From CAYNFH01 sp964396385 (GTDB taxonomy: Bacteria > Armatimonadota > Chthonomonadetes > Chthonomonadales > CAJBBX01), in assembly GCA_964396385.1 (NCBI GenBank), contig CAYNFH010000178.1, positions 1 through 13,571 on the forward strand: a stretch of 13,571 nt of DNA, read 5' to 3'. Within the stretch, counting starts at the first letter, position 1. The number at the start of each line of letters is the position of its first letter. Positions 7,322-13,571 of this stretch are shown here, piece by piece. Below the pieces are notes generated by a model. The model ran no database searches and had not been told where the DNA came from. It worked only from the letters and a program-made list of their open reading frames with translations. The translations under genes were made by a program, and so were the position numbers.

Positions 7322-7434
7322 GGGCGCCGGCTTGGGCCCCGTTTAAGTAGGTTTGGGCGCTAACACAAGATGCGGCTAGCAGAAACCGTGCCGCGGCCCC
7401 GTAAGCATGTCGGTTGCGGAGCATAATGGCGAGA

Positions 7435-7935
7435 TCAATGCGAGAGCGAGCGGACGAGACTTTCCAGCCAGCGATCTCCATGCTCCAGGCCGCGCAGAGC
7501 GCGGTCCAGCTCCCGGGCCGCGCGCCTGTTCTCGGCCGCGAGCTTCCGCTGGGCCCGCTGCCACTCCCTTCGGGCGTGCCGGGTCTCGCGCTCCACGCGC
7601 GACTGCCAGTCACCCGGAGAGGACCACGGCGTGGATCGCACCGCGTATCGACGGGGAAGAACGGGAGGTATGCCGCCCGTATTCGCCCATCGGCGGGGCC
7701 GTGGCGGCGGCAGGGGAGTGATAGTGACCTCCGGAGCGACGTAAGAACCGTCCCGGCCGCGAGCCCGTGCGGCAGCCTGAGCATCCACGGGCGGAGCGCT
7801 CGCGACCACCGGCCGGACGCGTGCGGCCGGCCGGGGCGTGTCGACGAGCCGAGGGGCGAATAGGTAGGCACACACGGCAAGGCCCGCCACCAGCAGCGTC
7901 ACCCAGAACGGCGAAGGTCTCTTGAGCCAGCTCAT
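7435..7935 (-). CDS. small single-pass membrane protein with Pro-rich region and coiled coil
   Basis: This hypothetical protein has 166 residues from ATG 7935. A short basic N-terminus (MSWLKRP) precedes one hydrophobic helix (residues ~10-28, WVTLLVAGLAVCAYLF). A Pro/Arg/Ala-rich stretch follows (~30-95), and the C-terminal third is Arg/Glu-rich and probably a helical coiled coil (ETRHARREWQRAQRKLAAEN, then RRAARELDRALRGLEHG). The topology suggests an anchored protein with a soluble periplasmic or outer part. No family is recognised. No convincing Shine-Dalgarno is seen at ATG 7935, nor at the alternatives ATG 7965 and TTG 7980. It was preferred over overlapping plus-strand frames because it has a coherent membrane helix and coiled coil. 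It lies 132 bases upstream of the LW-repeat gene on the same strand. Confidence 0.6.
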   Translation of the reverse strand: MSWLKRPSPFWVTLLVAGLAVCAYLFAPRLVDTPRPAARVRPVVASAPPVDAQAAARARGRDGSYVAPEVTITPLPPPRPRRWANTGGIPPVLPRRYAVRSTPWSSPGDWQSRVERETRHARREWQRAQRKLAAENRRAARELDRALRGLEHGDRWLESLVRSLSH

Positions 7936-8108
7936 GACGTATGGCTGCTTTCGGGAGGAATACATGGTTGGCCGGCACAATTGCCTTCCGTATTCTACAC
8001 CGTGCCGGTCCGGAACGCCTGCTCCCGGCTTAGACTACCTCCCGATCGGCGGTCCAGTTTCAGCCGGCAGCCGCATCCGTCTGGTATCCTGGTACACAAG
8101 AAACCAAC

Positions 8109-8164
8109 GTTCAGGCGTTTCGGATTCCGGTCCTGAACACCTGAACACCTGAACACCTGAACAC
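8109..8164. repeat. CTGAACAC octamer array with one inverted unit
   Basis: Four perfect tandem copies of CTGAACAC occupy 8133-8164. GTTCAGG (8109-8115) is the exact complement of CCTGAAC (8132-8138), with a 16-base spacer between them. The array ends one base before the GAGGT ribosome binding site of the DUF1080 gene, so it lies in the 5' leader of that mRNA or in its promoter. Confidence 0.85.
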
Positions 8165-8165
8165 C

Positions 8166-8170
8166 GAGGT
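8166..8170 (+). promoter_or_regulatory. ribosome binding site of the DUF1080 gene
   Basis: GAGGT lies eight bases before ATG 8179, directly after the octamer array. It is modest in strength but correctly spaced. Confidence 0.6.
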
Positions 8171-8178
8171 CATCCCAC

Positions 8179-8844
8179 ATGAAACTAGCCGCACTCGTCT
8201 GCGCACTCACCTGCCTGGGACTATGGAGTCCGGCCACCTTGGCCAGCCCGGTCCATGCGCCGCGGGCCCGCTGGATCCGGCTTTACAGCGGCAAGGACCT
8301 CTCCGGTTGGCACTCCCAGGGCGGCTGGCTGGAGGTGTGGAAGGCGGACGGCCCCATCCTCACCTGCACCGGCGGTGGAGGAGGGTGGCTCACGACCGAC
8401 CAGGAGTACGGGGACTTCGAGTTGCGCGTGGACTACCGCATCATGACTCCGGGCGGCAATAGTGGCGTGGGACTCCGCTACCCTCCTCAGGGAGACCCCG
8501 CGCACGAGGGCATGGAGATCCAGATCCTGGATGACCCCGCTCCGGAGTACAAGGACCTGGACCCGGCCCAGTACACCGGCGGCATCTACTACCAGTCCCC
8601 GCCGTCGGCCCACCCGGCGCGGCCCGTGGGCCAGTGGAACCGATACTTCATCCGCTGCCGAGGCACGCGGGTCTTCATCCAGCTCAATGGAGTCACCATC
8701 CAGGACGTAGACCTCGCTACGTTCAAGGTCGGTCGGGGCGGCCACAAAGCGCTGGCCGAGCGGCCCCTCCGCGGCTTCGTGGGCCTCCAGAGCCATACCG
8801 GCCGCGTTGACTTCCGCAACGTCGAGATCCGCCCAATCCAGTAG
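8179..8844 (+). CDS. secreted DUF1080 / 3-keto-disaccharide hydrolase domain protein
   Basis: This 221-residue protein has a signal peptide (MKLAALVCAL..., cleavage near residues 22-23) and a single complete DUF1080 domain (residues ~33-219). Hallmarks are LYSGKDLSGW (35-44), EYGDFELRVDYRI (76-88), GGNSGVGLR (92-100), GMEIQILDD (111-119), TGGIYY (133-138), GQWNRY (151-156) and the closing GFVGLQSHTGRVDFRNVEIR (199-218). The fold is a concanavalin-like beta-sandwich. Characterised relatives act on 3-keto-glycosides; whether this one is catalytic or only binds sugar cannot be read from the sequence. It should act outside the cytoplasm. Its TAG stop (8842-8844) lies inside a heptamer array. The SDR gene follows 83 bases downstream on the same strand, so co-transcription is plausible. 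Confidence 0.92.
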   Translation: MKLAALVCALTCLGLWSPATLASPVHAPRARWIRLYSGKDLSGWHSQGGWLEVWKADGPILTCTGGGGGWLTTDQEYGDFELRVDYRIMTPGGNSGVGLRYPPQGDPAHEGMEIQILDDPAPEYKDLDPAQYTGGIYYQSPPSAHPARPVGQWNRYFIRCRGTRVFIQLNGVTIQDVDLATFKVGRGGHKALAERPLRGFVGLQSHTGRVDFRNVEIRPIQ

Positions 8845-8916
8845 TCAGTAGTCAGAAGTCAGTAGTCAGTAGGGCCGAGCAGCGCCGTTCTACTGGCTAC
8901 TGGCTACTGGCTACTG
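8839..8916. repeat. inverted heptamer arrays forming a 27-bp hairpin between DUF1080 and SDR genes
   Basis: The left arm (8839-8872) is CAGTAGT x2, CAGAAGT, CAGTAGT, CAGTAG. The right arm (8890-8916) is CTACTGG x3 plus CTACTG. Bases 8846-8872 pair with 8890-8916 around a 17-base loop: 23 Watson-Crick pairs, three U·G pairs in the plus-strand RNA (one at each unit boundary) and one mismatch. The DUF1080 stop TAG (8842-8844) is part of the first unit. The hairpin ends 11 bases before the SDR start, so it could affect message stability or translation of the second gene. Confidence 0.88.
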
Positions 8917-8927
8917 CAACCGAGACA

Positions 8928-9785
8928 ATGCACGTTCTAATCACCGGCAGCACCGGCAATATCGGCCGGGACGTCACGCGGGAGGCGCGAGAGAAGGGCT
9001 ACACCCTCCGCACCTTTGACCACGCCGCGCAGCCGAAAGATCAGGACGGTGAGCACATCCCCGGCGACCTGCGCGACCCCAATCAGGTGCGCCGCGCGGT
9101 GCAGGGGATGGATGCCGTAGTCCACCTCGCTGCCATCGCGCATGACCGCTTCGGCTCGGCGGAGGACATCGGCGCAGTCAACGTGCTGGGTACGTGGAAC
9201 CTGCTCCTGGCCTGTGCGGAGGCAGGCGTGCAGCGGGTGGTCTTCTTCTCCAGCGTGAATGCGCTCGGCTGCTTCCAGGGCCACCGGCCCGCCACCCACC
9301 TGCCCATCGACGACTCCTACTCCCACCACCCGATCTCGCCCTACCAGGTGAGCAAGCACGTGGGGGAGGAGATGTGCCGTGCCTTCTCCGACCGAACCGG
9401 CATGACCACCATCTGCCTTCGGCCGGTTTTTGTGGCGCGACCGGAGTTCTACGCGCACTGGCTGGACCCGCGCCCCGGCTGGATGCCGCAGCGCGCCTCC
9501 CAGGACTACTGGGCCTACGTGGACATCCGTGACGTCTGCAGCGCCACCCTCCGCGCGCTGGAAGTGGAGGGCGTGCACCACGATTCTTTCCTCCTCAGCG
9601 CCGCCGACACCATCTCGGACAGGCCCACCGCCGAGCTGGTCGACGCTGTCTACTCGGGCACCCCCTGGACCGTGGACCGCGACACCTACCTCGCCACCGA
9701 CCCCTTCCGTTCCCTGGTGGACTGTTCCCACGCCCGCGACGTCCTTGGCTGGACCCCCGCTCACTCCTGGCGCCAGCGGGCCTGA
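8928..9785 (+). CDS. NAD-dependent epimerase/dehydratase (extended SDR)
   Basis: This 285-residue cytoplasmic enzyme has a Rossmann-fold N-terminus with TGSTGNIG (6-13, the TGxxGxxG motif), GDLRD (46-50) and HLAAI (66-70). The catalytic elements are Ser108/109 in FFSSVNA and Y139-x3-K143 (YQVSK). YVDIRDVCSA (197-206) is typical of sugar-nucleotide epimerases. It probably oxidises or reduces a sugar or sugar-derived substrate using NAD(P); the precise substrate cannot be assigned. It is slightly shorter than many NDP-sugar epimerases (~310-330). No strong Shine-Dalgarno precedes ATG 8928; GAGA at 8922-8925 lies very close. The end overlaps the convergent glycosidase gene by 25 bases. Its position after the DUF1080 gene suggests a shared carbohydrate role, which is inference. 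Confidence 0.9.
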   Translation: MHVLITGSTGNIGRDVTREAREKGYTLRTFDHAAQPKDQDGEHIPGDLRDPNQVRRAVQGMDAVVHLAAIAHDRFGSAEDIGAVNVLGTWNLLLACAEAGVQRVVFFSSVNALGCFQGHRPATHLPIDDSYSHHPISPYQVSKHVGEEMCRAFSDRTGMTTICLRPVFVARPEFYAHWLDPRPGWMPQRASQDYWAYVDIRDVCSATLRALEVEGVHHDSFLLSAADTISDRPTAELVDAVYSGTPWTVDRDTYLATDPFRSLVDCSHARDVLGWTPAHSWRQRA

Positions 9786-12700
9786 ATCTCCGCCTGCCCC
9801 AGGTTCCCCGGCAGCCGGACCCATTCGCCCTCCAGATCCTTCCAGGGCTTGCCGTTCACAGTGACATTCTGGAGCGGGCGGCTGTGGGGCTCCCGAAACC
9901 GGACCCGGATCCAGCGCGGCGGGTTGCGCGTAGGGCCGGAGACATGGGCTGTTACCTCGTTCTCGCCGCCCTCGTACACCACGCTCACCTCGCCGAAGTA
10001 GGTGCACGCCCGCTCCAGGCCGCACCGCTTGCCGGCCGCCAGCCATTCGCGCGGGACGGCCTGGCCCACCAGCAGCGTGTCACCCTCCTCCCGCAGGAAT
10101 ATCTGCCGCAGCCAGCCTGCCGCGTTCGCCTCGTCCGAGCTCTTGTAGTGGTCGCCCCGCCAGTCGCCGGGGTCCGGCAGCGCGTGCTCCGTCAGCATCT
10201 GCGTATCCGGGAAGTAGCCAACCGCGATGGCGTTGAACATCGCCCTAAGCGCCTGCTTCACGTCGTCCCGGTACAGATACGGCTCCACGTCCAGCAGCAG
10301 GCAGGCTTGCATGGACATCCCGCCCATCCCGAACCACTGCCGCTCGAAGTCCGGTACCGTGTAGCCGTACTGGTTGGAGAGATACAGGTTGTCCTCGTAG
10401 TCCTTCAGGATCCACTCCGCCTCCGGGCTGTGGGCGTCCAGCGCACCAGAGATGAGCAGGTGCAGCGCTCCCTCCAGCGTCTCGCAGATCCACCCAAAGG
10501 AGCGGCCCCGGCGCGCGACGTGGGACGGGAAGTGGGGGACCGCGGTCCCATCCCGCAGCCGCACCACGGGCGAGCGCAGCATGGCGGCCCGGAACGCCAC
10601 GAGCAGCGCCGTATGGTACGCGTCCGCCTCCTTCCGGATTCGCGCCGCCTCCGGGTGGTGGATCTCCTCGAGCGCCCATGCCGCGGCGTTCAGTCCCCGC
10701 CAGGTGTAGCAGTTGGTGGAGAGCCACGGCCACCAGTCCTGGATGTCTTCCAGGCTGCCCGCAGGGAGGAGCCCGCGAGACAGGTCCTTGCGGCCGGCGG
10801 TCCGTGTCCGCTCCCGGATAATCCAATCCGCCGCCGCCAGGATTCCCGGGGCCGCGTGCCGGAGCCACTCCCGGTCACGCGTGTACCGGTAGTGCTCCGC
10901 CAGGCACCAGAGGATCCAACCGTGGTGCTGGTTGTACCCGCCGGCCTCGTACCCGCCCGCGCCGTAGAGCACGCCCTCGTGTGAATCGAAGTCCCCCGGC
11001 AGCGGCGCCGTACCCTGGTACTTCAGCCAGCCATCCAGGCACTGCCGCGCCTCCGCCTGATAGCCCCGGCGGTCCAGGTCCGCCACCATCATGCAGCTCT
11101 CGTTGCCGTACGCCCCGTATGCAAACGAGCCCACCCGCGCGAACCGGAGGTCCGACCCGGGCTCCCGCTCGCAATTGATCAACAGGTGGCCCGCGTGCGC
11201 GCGGTAGAACTCGTTCAGCATCGGCTCGGGGGTAATCAGCCGGGCGCCTTCGTCCAGCCGCCTCCGCCAGTACCCCGCCACCGCCTCCCGCTCCCGGTCA
11301 AACGACAGCCGCTCCAGCGCCACCGTCTCCTCGGGCTCCGTGAGCACCACGTACGGAATCTTCACCAGAACTTCCACCGACTCACCGGTAGGAATCCTGA
11401 AGCCCCAGTCCGCGAAGGCGGACTTTCCGTACTCGTTATCCGCGGTTTCAACCGCCGGCTCCGTCGGTCCCCCGTCTTCCGTCCTCCGTCTGTCCCTGGC
11501 GGACGCTAAAACCTGCCCGCGGACGTGCTCCCCGTCCCTCAGGATCCCACCATCACCCACCGAAAGCGGCGCGGCTGAATCCCCGATCACCCGCTCCAGC
11601 CGGAACGCCGCGTCCCGCGCGCTGACCCCCGGATTCGTGAACGTGAACCGGGCCATGAACACGGCGGTTGCATCCGCCGCCGGAACGGGACCCTCCGCCC
11701 GAGTCCCGCCCAGCTCTGTCACGAGTGCCGTCTGTTCCACCCGCAGCCCATCCACCTCCCACCGCGTATGGCAGATGGGCAAACACCCCTCCTCAATCTC
11801 CCTCTCCACCACTTCCGGCAATCGGTCCTCCGTCCTCGGTCCTCCGTCGTGCGCGAGCACCGCGAATCGCACCCGCACCGGCCCGCCCTCCAGCTCCAGC
11901 CGGGCCGTGTCCTGGCCCGGCCGGGCACGCAGGAAGTGGTCGTTCGTGCGGAAGAGGATGCTGCCATCCGGGTCCAGCCGGAACCGCTGCCGGCCGCCAT
12001 CCGGCCCCAGCGGCAGGTAGATGCGGCTCCGCTTGGCCGGCATGCCCGCCCAGGCTCCGCGCCACGTCTGCTCCGGCAGCGCGCTTACACGGTCGTACAG
12101 CGTCTCGCCGTTCCGTGCCCGCTCGACGGCGCCGTAGTCGCGTCCGTCGCCGGCCGGCAGCACCGCTACGCCCAGGTGCGGGATCAGCAGCGGGCTGTCG
12201 TTCAGATCGTCTGGACGGAAGGTGAAGCCCTGCTTCCCCCAGCGCACCGTCACCAGCGTGCGGTCCAGCGAGTTCGGGTCCGTGTTCGATGCAGCGAGCA
12301 GCCCGAGCCGGTGTGCGCGTGCGCTCTCCTTTTCCGCGCTCCGTACATAGCCGTTGAACGCTTCCGCCCGGACCTGCCCCTGCGGCGCGCTCTGCCACAC
12401 CAGCCGCACCTCGCGGTCCGCCCACACAGAGTCCGTATACGCCTCCAGGGACTCCACCGGCGGAAGCTGGGACTCGCCCGTAACCCGCAGCTTGAGCGTG
12501 TACCTGTAGCGTGCCGGGAACCCCTGCACGTCCTTTCGCTCCTGCTGGTTGATGGGTCGAAAGGTAAACTCCAGCGCATTGCCGTCCCGCCGGCCGACGG
12601 TGTCTGCCCGCTGCCACCGGCCGGTGTACCAGTTGCCCAGCTCCCACCAGCCCACGTCCCCGCCGCCGGGCTCCCGATCTTTCGGCAGCCGCTGCTCCGG

Positions 12701-12904
12701 CCACCGGCTGGTCCAGTACTCCAGGTGGACCCGGTCCGGCTCCGGCGCCGCGCCGGCAAACCGAACCACCACGCGGTGGATCTCCCGTGGGTCCTCCCAC
12801 ACCAGCGTACGAGGCTCGGCGTGAGGTACGGAGAAGGGTGCGGCGTTGACATATTCACCAGCCGCCGGGTGAGGTGGGGGAGAAGGAATCGGTATCATGC
12901 CCAT
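9761..12904 (-). CDS. predicted six-hairpin (alpha/alpha)6-barrel glycosidase, family unassigned
   Basis: The protein has 1047 residues and no signal peptide. Residues ~1-540 are beta-rich (e.g. REIHRVVVRFAG near 41-52; a second sandwich around 310-530). Residues ~555-905 look like an (alpha/alpha)6 barrel: RVGSFAYGAYGNESCMM (~590-606), GGYNQHHGWILWCLAEHYRY (~655-674), GILAAADWIIRER (~687-699) and CYTWRGLNAAAWALEEIHH (~732-750). This pattern resembles GH78/GH95-like six-hairpin glycosidases; the catalytic residues cannot be assigned with confidence. A small C-terminal beta domain (~965-1045; LQNVTVNGKPW) is typical of such enzymes. ATG 12904 was chosen because GGAGGG lies six bases upstream; an in-frame extension to 12994 reads through a palindromic repeat. 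Residues ~471-499 and ~352-361 are encoded by inserted repeats. The substrate is unknown. Confidence 0.72.
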   Translation of the reverse strand: MGMIPIPSPPPHPAAGEYVNAAPFSVPHAEPRTLVWEDPREIHRVVVRFAGAAPEPDRVHLEYWTSRWPEQRLPKDREPGGGDVGWWELGNWYTGRWQRADTVGRRDGNALEFTFRPINQQERKDVQGFPARYRYTLKLRVTGESQLPPVESLEAYTDSVWADREVRLVWQSAPQGQVRAEAFNGYVRSAEKESARAHRLGLLAASNTDPNSLDRTLVTVRWGKQGFTFRPDDLNDSPLLIPHLGVAVLPAGDGRDYGAVERARNGETLYDRVSALPEQTWRGAWAGMPAKRSRIYLPLGPDGGRQRFRLDPDGSILFRTNDHFLRARPGQDTARLELEGGPVRVRFAVLAHDGGPRTEDRLPEVVEREIEEGCLPICHTRWEVDGLRVEQTALVTELGGTRAEGPVPAADATAVFMARFTFTNPGVSARDAAFRLERVIGDSAAPLSVGDGGILRDGEHVRGQVLASARDRRRTEDGGPTEPAVETADNEYGKSAFADWGFRIPTGESVEVLVKIPYVVLTEPEETVALERLSFDREREAVAGYWRRRLDEGARLITPEPMLNEFYRAHAGHLLINCEREPGSDLRFARVGSFAYGAYGNESCMMVADLDRRGYQAEARQCLDGWLKYQGTAPLPGDFDSHEGVLYGAGGYEAGGYNQHHGWILWCLAEHYRYTRDREWLRHAAPGILAAADWIIRERTRTAGRKDLSRGLLPAGSLEDIQDWWPWLSTNCYTWRGLNAAAWALEEIHHPEAARIRKEADAYHTALLVAFRAAMLRSPVVRLRDGTAVPHFPSHVARRGRSFGWICETLEGALHLLISGALDAHSPEAEWILKDYEDNLYLSNQYGYTVPDFERQWFGMGGMSMQACLLLDVEPYLYRDDVKQALRAMFNAIAVGYFPDTQMLTEHALPDPGDWRGDHYKSSDEANAAGWLRQIFLREEGDTLLVGQAVPREWLAAGKRCGLERACTYFGEVSVVYEGGENEVTAHVSGPTRNPPRWIRVRFREPHSRPLQNVTVNGKPWKDLEGEWVRLPGNLGQAEIQARWRQE
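11410..11494. repeat. in-frame repeat insertion in the glycosidase gene: ~46-bp element plus heptamers
   Basis: Bases 11410-11455 align along their length with 5521-5565, with about ten substitutions and one indel, and share GGTTTCAACCGC at the end. Immediately after comes a heptamer array (11467-11494): GTCCCCC, GTCTTCC, GTCCTCC, GTCTGTC. Together they encode about 29 residues of the glycosidase (including RRTEDGGP and AVETADNEYG) without breaking the frame. Confidence 0.7.
11824..11851. repeat. second in-frame heptamer array in the glycosidase gene
   Basis: The units are GGTCCTC, CGTCCTC, GGTCCTC and a degraded CGTCGTG. They encode HDGGPRTEDR (residues 352-361), similar to the RRTEDGGP encoded at the array 330 bases away. 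The array sits between two predicted beta strands. Confidence 0.6.
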
Positions 12905-12910
12905 AGCGTA

Positions 12911-12916
12911 CCCTCC
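12911..12916 (-). promoter_or_regulatory. ribosome binding site of the glycosidase gene
   Basis: The minus strand reads GGAGGG, six bases before ATG 12904. This decides the start against the 30-codon longer frame beginning at 12994. Confidence 0.75.
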
Positions 12917-12925
12917 GACTGGGCC

Positions 12926-13030
12926 AGGCGGTTTACCGCCTGCCTGAACCAGAAGGCCGGGTGAAACCCGAAGTAGGTGCCTGCGTATACACACCCGTTT
13001 CCCGTTTACGGGCCTTCTGGATCAGACAGG
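12926..13030. repeat. composite palindromic element upstream of the glycosidase gene
   Basis: AGGCGGT and ACCGCCT (12926-12941) form a perfect 7-bp hairpin. The 20 bases at 12939-12958 and 13011-13030 are inverted repeats matching at 18 of 20 positions (CCAGAAGGCC with GGCCTTCTGG at the core). Inside the 52-base spacer are smaller stems: CGGGT/ACCCG (from 12958) and CCCGT/ACGGG (13001-13012). This element fills much of the 342-base gap between the divergent glycosidase and signal peptidase genes. No gene is seen in the gap. Confidence 0.7.
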
Positions 13031-13154
13031 TCCTTTAGGGCCTGGAATGCCGCATAGGAAGGGATCGCGGCCTGTGAGGACGAAGCCAACCCCGGCAGCA
13101 CCGGTCCTATGACGCTACGGAGCACCAACCGCCTGCCGTAGGGGCGGCCCGGAG

Positions 13155-13177
13155 CCTGTCCCGAGCAGAGCGAGGGA
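13155..13177. repeat. degenerate dispersed repeat of the CCTGTCCCGAG...CGAGGGA type
   Basis: CCTGTCCCGAGCAGAGCGAG followed by GGA resembles a short palindromic intergenic repeat that I recall as common in several environmental bacterial genomes; TCCC and GGGA form the outer stem and the inner stem is imperfect. It lies 69 bases upstream of the signal peptidase start. The resemblance is from memory of the pattern, not from a search. Confidence 0.45.
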
Positions 13178-13234
13178 TCTCCGCCCGCCTGGGAGCGCAA
13201 GGTGCCCACCGGGCTAACGAGGGAACGGACCAGG

Positions 13235-13240
13235 AAGGAG
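13235..13240 (+). promoter_or_regulatory. ribosome binding site of the signal peptidase gene
   Basis: AAGGAG lies six bases before GTG 13247, near-optimal in sequence and spacing, and fixes this GTG as the start. Confidence 0.8.
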
Positions 13241-13246
13241 CCCCAC

Positions 13247-13571
13247 GTGGCGCAGCGGTTGAGCCTCGACGACATAGTGGCCCCCAAAGACTTGGAGCAG
13301 CCCGCCGCACCGCGCGGCAAGCGCCGGCGCCGATGGACCGGTATCACGGCCGTCTGCTCGCTGGGGCTCGTAATCGGAGGCTTCAATACCTACCTCGTCC
13401 CCTCCGAGTCCATGGAGCCCACCCTTAAGCCGGGCGACCAGATCCTGGCCATGCGGAGCTGGATGGCCTATCCACTTGGCCGCGCCCCGGCTCGGAAGGA
13501 CATCGTGCTCTTCCTGATGCCGGAGGACGCCCCGGGCCGCGACCTGCTGGCCGTCCTGGCCCTGCCCCCGC
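13247..13571 (+). CDS. lepB: type I signal peptidase, N-terminal part (cut by window end)
   Basis: The first 108 residues are present; the frame is still open at the window edge. A basic region (RGKRRRRW, 23-30) precedes one membrane helix (~31-50), giving the N-in topology of leader peptidases. VPSESMEPTLKPGDQIL (51-67) is the family's conserved box with the nucleophile Ser55; RKDIVLF follows at ~83-89. The catalytic Lys box lies beyond the window, so activity cannot be confirmed. The enzyme cleaves signal peptides of exported proteins, which here would include the DUF1080 and LW-repeat proteins. GTG 13247 is supported by AAGGAG six bases upstream. It is divergent from the glycosidase gene. 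Confidence 0.9.
   Translation, partial: MAQRLSLDDIVAPKDLEQPAAPRGKRRRRWTGITAVCSLGLVIGGFNTYLVPSESMEPTLKPGDQILAMRSWMAYPLGRAPARKDIVLFLMPEDAPGRDLLAVLALPP

Noticed and set aside
7303..7434. Promoter for the LW-repeat gene
   Set aside because: No pair of -35 and -10 boxes with 16-18-base spacing could be supported by eye.
7414..7863. 149-residue plus-strand open frame opposite the small membrane protein
   Set aside because: It has no recognisable domain; the minus-strand frame has a clear membrane helix and coiled coil and better fits a gene.
2005..8916. CRISPR array
   Set aside because: The repeat units are only 7-8 bp and contiguous, with no 20-40-bp unique spacers and no cas genes.
8937..10046. 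369-residue minus-strand frame across the SDR and glycosidase end
   Set aside because: It crosses two well-supported genes and has Gly/Val/His-rich composition typical of a shadow frame.
11768..12964. Long (398-residue) plus-strand frame antisense to the glycosidase
   Set aside because: It is Arg/Pro/Ala-rich mirror coding of a high-GC gene, with no motifs; the opposite strand has a coherent fold.
12905..12994. N-terminal extension of the glycosidase to 12994
   Set aside because: It reads through a palindromic repeat, looks unlike conserved protein, and a good ribosome binding site supports ATG 12904.

Overview
The window is high-GC bacterial DNA, probably from an uncultured soil-type lineage. 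The gene mix fits Armatimonadota best, with Chloroflexota or Planctomycetota as alternatives: AAA-like/WD40 membrane proteins, a BTAD regulator, a DUF1080 protein, a DinB-like protein, and unusual glycosidases and propellers. This placement is inference; no rRNA or marker gene is present. Shine-Dalgarno sites are clear before several genes, and GTG/TTG starts occur.

Layout. (1) 3-122 may be the tail of an upstream gene. (2) 246-5502 (+) holds two overlapping genes: a cytoplasmic winged-helix/BTAD/AAA ATPase, then an AAA ATPase with one membrane segment and about 13 WD40 blades. Their ATPase domains are homologous, so this looks like a two-protein NTPase signalling module. (3) 5503-5699 holds a dispersed repeat element, a strong minus-strand terminator and a heptamer array. 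(4) 5700-7935 (-) holds a DinB-like protein, a secreted six-repeat 'LW...SLWT' propeller-like protein and a small single-pass membrane protein. (5) 8179-9785 (+) holds a secreted DUF1080 (3-keto-disaccharide hydrolase-type) protein and an extended SDR epimerase. (6) 9761-12904 (-) holds a 1047-residue predicted six-hairpin glycosidase, convergent with the SDR gene and overlapping it by 25 bp. (7) After a 342-bp repeat-rich gap, the window ends inside a type I signal peptidase gene (+, from 13247).

The DUF1080, SDR and glycosidase genes together suggest carbohydrate processing. The AAA/WD40 pair looks like sensing and transcriptional control. No direct functional link between the two groups is visible.

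The most distinctive feature is the repeat content. Tandem arrays of 7- or 8-bp units, often with inverted arms around a GC-rich spacer, sit at many gene boundaries and in some cases supply the stop codon of the adjacent gene. A separate ~46-bp palindromic element is found between genes and also in frame inside the glycosidase gene; a partial copy lies in the linker of the WD40 gene. The repeats therefore appear to have been mobile and to have been tolerated as coding sequence.
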